Positions 26,847 to 35,841 of a DNA stretch of 54,605 nt are shown here, in pieces. Position 1 is the stretch's first letter; each line of letters starts with the position of its first letter. The notes below the pieces were generated by a model. The model made no database searches, had not been told where the DNA came from, and was given only the letters and a program-made list of their open reading frames with translations. The stretch is from an uncultured Balneolaceae bacterium. GTDB lineage: Bacteria; Bacteroidota; Rhodothermia; Balneolales; Balneolaceae. The translations under genes were made by a program, and so were the position numbers. The DNA lies in assembly GCA_913057825.1 (NCBI GenBank), contig CAJXOW010000019.1, positions 1 through 54,605 on the forward strand, given 5' to 3'.

Positions 26847-28601
26847 TCACTTAATCAGCACCATCTTCCGGGTAAACTGGCTTCCCTGTTCGGTTTTGAG
26901 CGTATAATAGTAGACCCCGCTTGACATGCCCTGTCCCTCGAAAGGTACATGGTGAGTGCCGGATGACTTCACCTGGTCTAACAGCGTGGTTACTTTTTGG
27001 CCGGCTGAATTGAATACCTCGAGGGTTACTTGCTGCCGGGATGGCAAGGTGAAATGTATCCTGGTTCTTGGGTTGAAGGGGTTGGGGTAGTTTTGTCCCA
27101 GTTTGATCTTTTCCGGGACTCCCTCCTCTTCCCCGATGTCCGTGCTCATGGGCACATCGGGACCGGTGTTGTCATCGTATTGGCGCCGCAGCCTCGTCAG
27201 CTCCTGTTTTAACTCCTGCTGCACGCCTTCGTAGTTCGGATCGCCATAAACATTATTAACTTCAAAGGGATCTTTTTCCAGGTCATACAGTTCCCAAGCA
27301 CCGTCGAACTCGTCATTTTCAGGGGCCGGATAGAAATAGATCAGCTTGTAGCGATCGGTTCGAACCCCGTAGTGCGGAAGTACCCAGTGCGGACCCGGAT
27401 ACTCATAGTAGTGGTAATAGATCGAATCGCGCCAGTCGACGTTTTTATCGCCTCGCAGAATCGGACGCATGCTCCGGCCCTGCATGTCGGAGGGTATCGT
27501 GGACCCCGCATAGTCCAAAAAGGTCTCTGCAAAATCGAGATTCATCACATGATGATCGGAAACGGTGCCGGCCGGGATTTCTTTGGGATAACGCACCAAC
27601 AGGGGAATATGCAGCGATTCTTCATACATGAATCGCTTGTCGAACCACCCGTGATCACCGACAAACATGCCATTGTCGGAAGTATAAATCACGACGGTAT
27701 TGTCGGCCAGTCCGGTCTGATCCAGATGGTCCAACAGCTCTCCCACGTTATCGTCAAAAGCTTTTATCGTAGCGAGATAATCTTTTGCGTATTTCTGGTA
27801 CTTGATCTGCTCGCGCTCCCGATCCGAAGTTGCGTCGGGCGCCCCATAATCGGGCATATTGGCGATCTTCATGCGGGCATGGTCGGCCGGATAGGCTCTC
27901 GTGGCGTAATCATCGTATAAAGTTTCCGGTTCGGGGAGCTCTCGGTCGTCAAACAAATTACTGTAACGCGCCGGCGGGACCCATCCCCTGTGCGGAGCCT
28001 TATGTTGTGAAAATATCAGGAAGGGATCGCTGTTCTGACGAAAGTCATCGATCGTATCGATGGTAAGATCATTTATAATATCGGTTACATACCCGTTAAT
28101 GGTCCGCCGACCCACATCCTTCTCTATAAAATCCGGGTTGTTGTAATCACCCTGTCCGGGCAAACGAATCCAGTAATCAAAGCCGGTCGGCGTGCTTTTT
28201 AAATGCCACTTTCCCACAAAACCGGTCTGATAACCGGCGTCGCGCATTAATTTCGGTACGGTCTGCTGACTCCCATCGAACGGCTCCTTACTGCCAAAAA
28301 TATTTTCGGTCACCCCGTTTTTATGCCCATACTTGCCCGTAAGTATCGTGGCACGACTCGGCGCACAAAGCGAATTCGTTACATAACAATTCTCAAATAG
28401 CATCCCTTCGTCGGCAATGCGGTCCAGGTTGGGCGTTTCCATCAAACTGCTGCCGTAGCAACTGAGAGCCTTCGTGACATGGTCGTCCGTCATGATAAAT
28501 AATATATTCGGACGTTCGGCATTCTGGCCCATCAAACGGGTAGGGAGTAATGCCCCCAGGCTTGTTCCGGCCAGTAATCGTAAGGCGTTTCTGCGATCCA
28601 T
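26847..28601 (-). CDS. Type I sulfatase with T9SS sorting domain (paralogue)
   Basis: A 584-residue formylglycine-dependent sulfatase with the same plan as its downstream neighbour: MDRRNALRL with a Tat-like hydrophobic segment, ILFIMTDDH, CAPSR with Cys79, GKWHLKS, DNGMFVGDHG and a C-terminal T9SS domain (NYPNPFNPRTRIHF to KMVLIK). The two differ in inserts around residues 100-105 and 235-250 and in many active-site-proximal stretches, for example HKAPHRGW here against HKASHAPF. They therefore probably attack different sulfate positions or sugars. The first codons and 5' flank are nearly identical between the two genes, pointing to an old tandem duplication with a conserved or homogenised upstream region. 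Confidence 0.93.
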   Translation of the reverse strand: MDRRNALRLLAGTSLGALLPTRLMGQNAERPNILFIMTDDHVTKALSCYGSSLMETPNLDRIADEGMLFENCYVTNSLCAPSRATILTGKYGHKNGVTENIFGSKEPFDGSQQTVPKLMRDAGYQTGFVGKWHLKSTPTGFDYWIRLPGQGDYNNPDFIEKDVGRRTINGYVTDIINDLTIDTIDDFRQNSDPFLIFSQHKAPHRGWVPPARYSNLFDDRELPEPETLYDDYATRAYPADHARMKIANMPDYGAPDATSDREREQIKYQKYAKDYLATIKAFDDNVGELLDHLDQTGLADNTVVIYTSDNGMFVGDHGWFDKRFMYEESLHIPLLVRYPKEIPAGTVSDHHVMNLDFAETFLDYAGSTIPSDMQGRSMRPILRGDKNVDWRDSIYYHYYEYPGPHWVLPHYGVRTDRYKLIYFYPAPENDEFDGAWELYDLEKDPFEVNNVYGDPNYEGVQQELKQELTRLRRQYDDNTGPDVPMSTDIGEEEGVPEKIKLGQNYPNPFNPRTRIHFTLPSRQQVTLEVFNSAGQKVTTLLDQVKSSGTHHVPFEGQGMSSGVYYYTLKTEQGSQFTRKMVLIK

Positions 28602-28803
28602 TCCTTTTTAATTAATAATTTATGATGGATGATTAATGATTACTTCGTTTGAAGATCTTATAACTCGTTCAATTGCTAATCAAAATTATAATGGGGCATC
28701 TTAATATTCCGCATTCAATGAATGCTGCTCTGGAATCAAGTAACACCGTACAGAACAGGATTAAAGATTTAATCATTAATTATTAATCATAAATCATCCA
28801 TCA
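28602..28803. repeat. Palindrome-rich ~200 bp module, copy 2
   Basis: This is the second copy of the 26639-26846 module, with only about a dozen differences by eye, nearly all near the ends. The central palindrome GCATTCAATGAATGC (28711-28725) is unchanged. Its end arms TGATGGATGATTAATGATT (28623-28641) and 28785-28803 pair at 18 of 19 positions. Both arms carry the same GG/CC change relative to copy 1. The right arm runs into the stop codon of the next gene. Confidence 0.85.
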
Positions 28804-31800
28804 CTTTAGCAGCATCATCTTCCGTGTCTGAGTGAACCCACCGGCCGTCAGTCGATAGGTATAAACGCCACTGGACAAATGCCCGGCGTCGAACGTTACT
28901 TCGTGCCGCCCGGCTTGTTGGCGTTGGTCGACCAGGTCCGCTACTTTGCGACCGGTAATCGTATACACCGTCAACGTTACGTGATTCGTTGCAGGCAGCG
29001 TGTAAGCAATTCGTGTCGACGGATTAAACGGGTTCGGGTAGTTTTGACTTAGTTCATATGCTTCGGGTCGTTGATTTTTCGGCAATTCGGGTATAGGCGT
29101 GACTCCTCCCTGTGCTTCCCAGATCATACGTGCCACGACAGAGGTCGGCGTATGAGCCTGTACCGAACTACCCCAGTCGGTATCCGGGCTGTAACGATCT
29201 TTGAACGTGTGGACGTCGCTCAACTCACCGGCTGTTGCCTGGCTGACGCGCTCCACCAGGGTCTGAGCCATCTGATCACGATTGTAGTTTTTCAATCCTT
29301 CGTAAATAAAATACTGCCAGGAAGCCCACATCGGACCATTCCAGCGTCCAATAGGATTATAGTCGGGGTCGTCGGCGGCCAGCGATGGAACGCCGTTATC
29401 TCTCCAGAACCGCTGCGAATCTTCCAAATCCGATATCAAGGCATCGGCCTGATTGGAGCTGGCGATATCGGCCCACAACGGCAAAAATCCGATAATCTCC
29501 TTCCGTTTCAAATCTCCGCTTTGACTGATCGTGAAGTCATGGTCATCCTTGTCGATGTGGTAGAAAAACTGGTCGGTTTCATTCCAGAACTGATTTCGAA
29601 TCTTTTGAGCTCTTTGATCGGCTTTGTTGTCCCACTCGTCAGCTTCAGTAACTTTCCCCAACTTGGTCGCCATGTCTGCCAATGCCCGGGCTTCCTTAAC
29701 CAGCATCACATTCAGGTCGAGCGCCTCAACGCCGGAAGCATCGGTAACCTGGTTCCAGATCACGGAATATCCTTCGCGGGTCGACTCCAAACCGGCTTGT
29801 CCGCCCCACTCACTTAATCCGTCACCATCACTGTCCCGCTCGGTCACCCAGAAGGAATAAAACTCGGTACCCGCCTGGTAGGCATCCGACAAAAAGTTTA
29901 CGTCGCGGCTCGTCTGGAAAATTTTCCAGTTCACCCAGCTAAACCAGGGCGCAGCCGAAGTATTCTCACTGTTCAGCGGAGCTGTTTCGGTCAAATAGGG
30001 GCCCAGTCGATGCGGAATATACCCATTGCTTTGCTGGTGCTCGAAATAGTTTCGCTGCACCGCTTCGGCCAGGTTCTTGTCCAGATGCACCAGGCTAAGC
30101 AATGACAAAGAAGTGTATAACGACTGACCCGCTTTATTCCAGCTCCTGGTCGCATCACGAGCGTTGACAAGATACGGATGATTCAATTGACCCTCGGCCG
30201 GCATCACACCCTGGCGCAGCTGATTGTATGCACTCCAATAAACGTGTTCCTGGATATTGCTGACGTCAACTGGGGGCACCGACTGATAAACATTCTGAAT
30301 ATCGGTCAAATCGCTTTCCAGGTCGTAACTCTTTAGTTCCTGTGCCTTCGCCACTAATTGGGCCAGCGAATCCTCGTGCGCCCACCCTTTTCCGCGAATA
30401 ATGCGCAGGGTAACAGCTCCATTGGCCTCAAGACGAATTCGATTCTGAAAACCCGCCACCGATTTGAGGTATGGATAGATTTCATTAGATAGCGAATTGC
30501 TGTCGTCTACATGTGAGAAAAACGGCGGTGCAGGTTTGGGGGGCGGCGGCGGCAGTGTTTTACGAACCTGTTGGGCATGGACACTGTAACTGCCGGTCGA
30601 ATCCCGGGCTACCAGGATATAAGTCTGCGATTTATATTTTTCCAGCCCAAAATCGAAATACGTGTAGGTTGTGAGGCTGTCGGCAATTCGGGTAAATTGT
30701 CCGGGATTGGAATGGAGCCCTCGATACAAGTCGTATGAATACCCGTCCCTGCCCTGCCAACTCAGAAACACCGTCTCGTGTCCCGTCCCAATTTCAAGCT
30801 CAAAACTGTCGGGCGGAGCCACATAATTATCGGTTGACAGATTCAATTCCACGCCGATACTGTCAGGATTTTCGGGGACGGTCGTACTTGTACTGCCCTG
30901 CTGCTGACTGCAAAGAAAGTCCACCGTAAATGAATCGCCCTGCTGCAGGGAGGGGTTGGAAAAATGAGAGAGCTCAAGTTGCTGCGTTCCATCTCCGGGA
31001 ATATTCAGCGTATCACCGTCAACCTGCGGTGCTTTTTGCGTGAGTACTTCACCGCGATTGTCGTTGCGGAACACCAGCATCCTTGCTTCGGGCTGTGCCT
31101 GCAGGCAACTGCTTCCATCCGCGAGGTTTACAGGTCCTCCCTCTTTAATGGACGTATCGGCCAGCGGGACTTTCGGCAGGGTCGGATCGTCATTCAGCGG
31201 ACCCAATTTGGGGTAGGCGCCGAAGCTTCGCGGCTTGCGATCCACCAGAAATACATTATACAGGGAATCAAGGTGCGGCAAATCGTGTTTGCGTCCCCAG
31301 CCGTCTAAGGTCTCATCATGCTTAAACGTCATATAGGTAGTGTCGCTGGCGATACGTACGTCCCTTATCCCGTCCGGATGCTGGAAGAAGGGATATACAT
31401 CCAACTCAACGGCATAATCCACGGTATTGCGCAGGGTCACTTCCTGAATAGCAAATTGAGAACTGTAGACCTTGAATCGGGACTCCACCTCGAGGAAATT
31501 AAAAGGCTTGAAGTCATATACCAGGTAATCGCTGTATGAGGTGTGAATCCGGGGTTCCACATTCATCGACTCAACAAAATACCGCGTCTGGGGACGAACA
31601 TTGTCCCGACTGATAATCTCGAACGCAAAGGAAAGGTGTCCGCCTTTTTCCGAACCAAAAACTATCCCATGCTTAGCCCGGTTGTATTCAAAGGAATACG
31701 GCTGATCGATCAGGTTTTGTGAGTTTGAGGGAGAAGCCGCATATACAGAATATATCGGCGTGCCGGCATCAGCATTCCAGTTTTCGAGCAGCGATTGCGC

Positions 31801-31932
31801 CTTCGCCTGAAATGGGGCAGCTTGAAGTGCCAAAAAAAGTATTAGTAGCGCGCCTCTTATCAAACCGTTACAGTTGAAGCGGCTATCACATACTGCGGGT
31901 TCTGCATTTGATAAGGAATCGATAGTAGTCAC
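28801..31932 (-). CDS. Secreted (alpha/alpha)6 glycosidase (MGH1/GH63-like) with T9SS domain
   Basis: A 1043-residue secreted protein. A long n-region precedes the signal hydrophobic core (about 25-45, ending QAKAQ). Residues about 50-300 form an N-terminal beta-sandwich. An Fn3-like segment (about 375-460) leads into a Pro-rich linker with six consecutive prolines near 462. Residues about 475-955 resemble the (alpha/alpha)6 barrel of GH63 and mannosylglycerate-hydrolase-like enzymes: DSDGDGLSEWGG near 697 (likely catalytic acid region), YNPIGRWNGPMWASWQYF near 862, and a late SPDTDWGSSVQAHTPT. The C-terminus is a type A T9SS domain (NYPNPFNPSTRIAY to KMMLLK). It probably cleaves alpha-glucosidic or related linkages. 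It starts 41 bp after the HExxH protein gene and is likely cotranscribed with it. Confidence 0.85.
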   Translation of the reverse strand: MTTIDSLSNAEPAVCDSRFNCNGLIRGALLILFLALQAAPFQAKAQSLLENWNADAGTPIYSVYAASPSNSQNLIDQPYSFEYNRAKHGIVFGSEKGGHLSFAFEIISRDNVRPQTRYFVESMNVEPRIHTSYSDYLVYDFKPFNFLEVESRFKVYSSQFAIQEVTLRNTVDYAVELDVYPFFQHPDGIRDVRIASDTTYMTFKHDETLDGWGRKHDLPHLDSLYNVFLVDRKPRSFGAYPKLGPLNDDPTLPKVPLADTSIKEGGPVNLADGSSCLQAQPEARMLVFRNDNRGEVLTQKAPQVDGDTLNIPGDGTQQLELSHFSNPSLQQGDSFTVDFLCSQQQGSTSTTVPENPDSIGVELNLSTDNYVAPPDSFELEIGTGHETVFLSWQGRDGYSYDLYRGLHSNPGQFTRIADSLTTYTYFDFGLEKYKSQTYILVARDSTGSYSVHAQQVRKTLPPPPPKPAPPFFSHVDDSNSLSNEIYPYLKSVAGFQNRIRLEANGAVTLRIIRGKGWAHEDSLAQLVAKAQELKSYDLESDLTDIQNVYQSVPPVDVSNIQEHVYWSAYNQLRQGVMPAEGQLNHPYLVNARDATRSWNKAGQSLYTSLSLLSLVHLDKNLAEAVQRNYFEHQQSNGYIPHRLGPYLTETAPLNSENTSAAPWFSWVNWKIFQTSRDVNFLSDAYQAGTEFYSFWVTERDSDGDGLSEWGGQAGLESTREGYSVIWNQVTDASGVEALDLNVMLVKEARALADMATKLGKVTEADEWDNKADQRAQKIRNQFWNETDQFFYHIDKDDHDFTISQSGDLKRKEIIGFLPLWADIASSNQADALISDLEDSQRFWRDNGVPSLAADDPDYNPIGRWNGPMWASWQYFIYEGLKNYNRDQMAQTLVERVSQATAGELSDVHTFKDRYSPDTDWGSSVQAHTPTSVVARMIWEAQGGVTPIPELPKNQRPEAYELSQNYPNPFNPSTRIAYTLPATNHVTLTVYTITGRKVADLVDQRQQAGRHEVTFDAGHLSSGVYTYRLTAGGFTQTRKMMLLK

Positions 31933-31973
31933 CTTTCCCTTTAGAATTTACGGACTTATGCCCAATTATCCGC

Positions 31974-34900
31974 TTATTTGACCAGCAGCATTTTGCGGAC
32001 TTTTTGCCTGTTTTCGGTATTTATGCGATAGAAGTAGACGCCGCTCGATAAATCTTTAGCATCGAATTGCACACTGTGCTTTCCGGCACTCTGCTTTTTA
32101 TTAACCAGCGTGGCTACTTCACGGCCAAGCATATTATATACCTTCAACGCAACCTTCTGACTGGAAGGAATCGAGTATTGAATCGTGGTTGAAGGATTGA
32201 ACGGATTGGGATAATTCTGGTTCAGTTCGAAGGTATGAGCAATTTCGTCATCGCCACGATCGTCGATGTCGGTGGTGGTACAATTACAAAGCGTTACATA
32301 CTCGTAACTCCACTGATCGAAGGTAGTGGCCCGGGCATTGGATGACCCCACCAGGTCATAGTCGACAATAACGCCAATATGCTGTTGTCCATCCAGCAGC
32401 AATCCGGCTCGCTCATTCCTGGGAATAGCCATTTCAATGTCATAGCCTCCATCCGAGTTTGCACTGGATTTCAACTCTACGTCATTACTGCTGAAAACAG
32501 ATGCACCGAAGGCAGAACGGTAGTCGGAGGAATTATCCCAGAGCCCATCACCGCTTTTTCTGCCTTTGTTGTTTTCCAGCCAGACCTGTACTTCCTCGGC
32601 CGCATCCCAGGTTCGGAGCCTGTTGAAGTCGCCATCTTCCGCATTGACAATCATATTCGTATTACCCGAGCCGAACCAGCGTCCATTGGCATCGAAATCC
32701 CATTTGATAGTAGGTCTCGCTTCTTTTGGCATACTCAACGCGAAATAGAGACTATCACTGCTATAAGCCATATACATCCTGGGTGCAAAGCTGGTATTCT
32801 CGGTACTTACACTGACCGTGTCGTTCATCTGCGTGATGTCGGGCCATTCGTCCACCGTACCATCAATGGTCGGATTAAATCCATCGCCCGTTTTCTTAAC
32901 CGAGCGTCTCATCGGGTACCGGGGATTCGGATCCTCACCGTCCTGGAGGCCATCACCGTCGGTATCAGGATTGTTGGGATCTGCATGACTATAGTGATAA
33001 ATGCCGACGAGAGCTTCCTCCTTGTCAGAGAGCCCATCGTTGTCAGTATCTGCTTTGGTCGGATCCGTACCAAAATCTTCCTCATTAATAGGCACCCTGG
33101 CATCACTGTCAGGCATACCGTCTCCGTCCTCATCCTTAGCCTGTATAATTTCACCCCAATTTGAGTATAAGTCTTTGTAGGCTTTGAAATCGCGGAACAT
33201 CGTCGCCTGAAAATCAAACCGCTTACCGAAGCGGATACCCCAGCCTTCCGGATATCCCGAGGGATAATCTCCGGCGCCGTAGCCGGGTTCACTACCAATC
33301 TTCAAATCTTCTTTACCATAGAGTTCGGGGAAGTCACCGTGTCCCATTTCGGGATGTCCATTGTGGTTGTAAATGCCATCGACAGCGTGTTGTGCTTCGT
33401 GAATATAAAGCCAGATCAACGACTGACCTACATTGTTGCTGGGAAACTCACCGGGATATGAATTGAATCCACCACTGCCAAGCGGCCATTGGAGTTGCGA
33501 GAATCCGGTTCTACGATCTGGACCCGGCAGGCCAAGCAGGTTTGTAGCTCCCCACGACCAGTAGCCGCCGGTCGATGCAGTAATTCGGAATACAAAGTCG
33601 TATTGAGTGTTTACCACTCCGAAGTCATTGGCAAGGTGATCGCCCGTCTGGTTGGTGGATTGTCCCGACTGACCGCTTAAGGTTTTGTAATCTTCTATTT
33701 CAATATAATCAAACTCGAAATTGAGCTGCATCTCGGTGTTTCTCCAATAGAATTCACGTGCAGTCTCGAGATGTTCTTTAATATCCTCAACTTCGGACTC
33801 CGTCATATGATAATCGCCGCCGTTACGGTGATTGACGTTCTTATACAGCACCACTGCCGTTTTCAGGTTGGCATAGGTCATGTAGTTACCTGACGTCTTG
33901 GTCGTTATTTGAACTTCCTGGGGTTCTCCGACCTCCTCCCGTTTCAGGTTACGGGGGACGACTTTATAATAATACGTTTGACCCGGCTCCAGTCTCGAAT
34001 CCGTGAATCGCGTCTCCGGACCCGTGTATGATTCTGGATCTCCGTAGCTTCCGCTTTCCGTTCGACGATATATATTATACCCGGCCGTCTCTCCGATTAC
34101 GGGTTCAAATGCATCCCACGAAAGCGATACATTTTTGGTAGTCACCGAGGTATCCTGCAGGCCGGTCAACTGAAAAGTTCGGGCTACTTCCTCTGAATGT
34201 GAACTAAGCACTCCGTTTCCATTTTCAGCATAAACGACATATGCGAAAACCTTGTCCGGCGAGGTATTGGGATCCGTCCAGCTACCCGAGGTCAACCCCT
34301 CGGCCTGGAGCGTATAAAGATTTCTGCTGAAACCGCTGATGAGCGTATCTCGGCGATCGCGCCGATACACCCGGTACGTCATGTTACTTTCGGTATCCCA
34401 TGTAATGGTGCGCTCATTACTGTTGTTGATAGAGAATTGTACATTCTGGGGACGTGAAGGCAAATCAGTCGAGCTCAGGTTGAGGGTCGCAAACGGATTG
34501 GGGTCGCTCCACGGTATGGTATCGATCGGCTGACTGAGCGTTCCCTGCTCTCCAAGAACATTGTCTGTTACTCGTACATAAGCTGTATCATGGGTCTCGA
34601 ATTGCGGAAAGACCTGCAGTTCCACTCCCACGACACCGTTCGTCGGATCAATATTCAGCGGATCCTCGATATCAAGTCTCGGTGAATTTTCAAGTATTAC
34701 AGAATCCTGGCTGTTATTCAAAAAAGCGGTAAAGGTGATCTGGGGTGCCCCTTTATCGATACGATCCCCGTCAGCATTTTTGACAAAGCGCTTCAAATAA
34801 ACCGATGTTTCCGAGGCGGGTTTATCCTGGCTCAATTCACGCGAGTGCGGACTAAAAGTACCGCTGCTGTTGACTGCATATATGATGTAAGCGAATTTCT

Positions 34901-35543
34901 TGGAACTGCTCGTATTGGGATCAGTCCATTCTCCACTGGTGACTCCCTGGGCCTGGAGGGTATACAAATTGCGGGTTTCCCCGTTGAATATCACATCGGT
35001 ACGTTCTTTCCGGTAAATCCAGTATTCCATGCCCGATTCCACATCCCACGTCAGCGTGCGCTCGTAATCAGCATTCAGGGATATATTCGCATTCTGGGGG
35101 ATGCTCGGGATGCTAATATCCTGCAATTGAATCTGATCGAACGGGGCCGGATCCGACCACGGAATCGTATCGATAGGTTGACTATATGTATTCCGCTGAC
35201 CCAATACCCGGTCGGTTACCCTCATATAGGCTGTATCTTTGGCCTCGAAGTGATAGAAATTCTGCAATTCCACTCCGATACGACTGAAATCAGCGTTCCA
35301 GTTACCGGTCCCACCGTCCCAGCGAGGTGCGTTTTCAATGAGTACAGAATCCATTTCCCCATTGATAAAGGCTGTGAAAGAGATATCGGGAATGGAACGA
35401 CTGCTGGAAATGTTATCGCCGTTGGCATCCACCACCTTTCGTTTCAGGTAGACCGGCTCTTCGTCCTGGGCCACCAAGGCGGGTGCTGCAATTAATATGC
35501 ATAAAGTACCTACGAGGAAAGAGAGAAAACGATTGGAGAACAT
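31974..35543 (-). CDS. Large multidomain T9SS protein with HExxH motif, TSP3 and CBM9-like domains
   Basis: An 1189-residue secreted protein. After the signal peptide (about 1-25) come two tandem ~200-residue modules (about 31-235 and 241-440). They share VYLKR, SFTAF/TFTAF, YSQPIDTIPWSDP/LSQPIDTIPWSDP and NLYTLQA, each ending in an Fn3-like part. A further Fn3 domain follows (about 455-545). Residues about 550-790 contain His715-Glu716-Ala-Gln-His719, an HExxH zinc-protease signature, in a region with TAVVLYKNVN and EMGHGDFPELYG. Type-3 thrombospondin-like Ca2+ repeats (about 803-880), a CBM9/DOMON-like domain (about 888-1085, starting PTIDGTVDEW) and a type A T9SS domain (NYPNPFNPSTT to KMLLVK) complete it. 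A surface metalloprotease or a binding protein with a vestigial site are both possible. Confidence 0.8.
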   Translation of the reverse strand: MFSNRFLSFLVGTLCILIAAPALVAQDEEPVYLKRKVVDANGDNISSSRSIPDISFTAFINGEMDSVLIENAPRWDGGTGNWNADFSRIGVELQNFYHFEAKDTAYMRVTDRVLGQRNTYSQPIDTIPWSDPAPFDQIQLQDISIPSIPQNANISLNADYERTLTWDVESGMEYWIYRKERTDVIFNGETRNLYTLQAQGVTSGEWTDPNTSSSKKFAYIIYAVNSSGTFSPHSRELSQDKPASETSVYLKRFVKNADGDRIDKGAPQITFTAFLNNSQDSVILENSPRLDIEDPLNIDPTNGVVGVELQVFPQFETHDTAYVRVTDNVLGEQGTLSQPIDTIPWSDPNPFATLNLSSTDLPSRPQNVQFSINNSNERTITWDTESNMTYRVYRRDRRDTLISGFSRNLYTLQAEGLTSGSWTDPNTSPDKVFAYVVYAENGNGVLSSHSEEVARTFQLTGLQDTSVTTKNVSLSWDAFEPVIGETAGYNIYRRTESGSYGDPESYTGPETRFTDSRLEPGQTYYYKVVPRNLKREEVGEPQEVQITTKTSGNYMTYANLKTAVVLYKNVNHRNGGDYHMTESEVEDIKEHLETAREFYWRNTEMQLNFEFDYIEIEDYKTLSGQSGQSTNQTGDHLANDFGVVNTQYDFVFRITASTGGYWSWGATNLLGLPGPDRRTGFSQLQWPLGSGGFNSYPGEFPSNNVGQSLIWLYIHEAQHAVDGIYNHNGHPEMGHGDFPELYGKEDLKIGSEPGYGAGDYPSGYPEGWGIRFGKRFDFQATMFRDFKAYKDLYSNWGEIIQAKDEDGDGMPDSDARVPINEEDFGTDPTKADTDNDGLSDKEEALVGIYHYSHADPNNPDTDGDGLQDGEDPNPRYPMRRSVKKTGDGFNPTIDGTVDEWPDITQMNDTVSVSTENTSFAPRMYMAYSSDSLYFALSMPKEARPTIKWDFDANGRWFGSGNTNMIVNAEDGDFNRLRTWDAAEEVQVWLENNKGRKSGDGLWDNSSDYRSAFGASVFSSNDVELKSSANSDGGYDIEMAIPRNERAGLLLDGQQHIGVIVDYDLVGSSNARATTFDQWSYEYVTLCNCTTTDIDDRGDDEIAHTFELNQNYPNPFNPSTTIQYSIPSSQKVALKVYNMLGREVATLVNKKQSAGKHSVQFDAKDLSSGVYFYRINTENRQKVRKMLLVK

Positions 35544-35715
35544 TATATGAGGGGATTGATTTTAAGTATGAAAGACGGATTAGTTGGATAAGTTTTTAAT
35601 CAACCATCCGCTCCCATTATTAACTGTAGAATTCGATTCATCAGGTTGGATATTACCGGTGGGCTCTAATTTACCAAGTAATCTTAAAAAAGCCCTTCCA
35701 ATGATTGAAAGAAAA

Positions 35716-35777
35716 AATGAGTGATATGCATTGTTATATATAATCGTTAAACGATTGAACTCTGCATATCACTCATT
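35716..35777 (-). terminator. Intrinsic terminator after the uptake operon
   Basis: A perfect 15-bp inverted repeat, AATGAGTGATATGCA (35716-35730) and TGCATATCACTCATT (35763-35777), is followed on the minus strand by a T-rich run. The 32-nt loop itself contains the palindrome AATCGTTAAACGATT (35742-35756). It is 65 bp beyond the stop of the PorV-like gene. Confidence 0.8.
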
Positions 35778-35841
35778 CAACAATCTGTAATAGTAGTCTT
35801 GGCGCTGTTGTTTAATTTAAAATCAAGTTAAAATATTGGTG

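Noticed and set aside
24938..28803. Sulfatase tandem as a compound transposon
   Set aside because: The two repeat modules flank only one sulfatase and are in the same orientation. No transposase or target-site duplication is visible, so tandem duplication explains it more simply.
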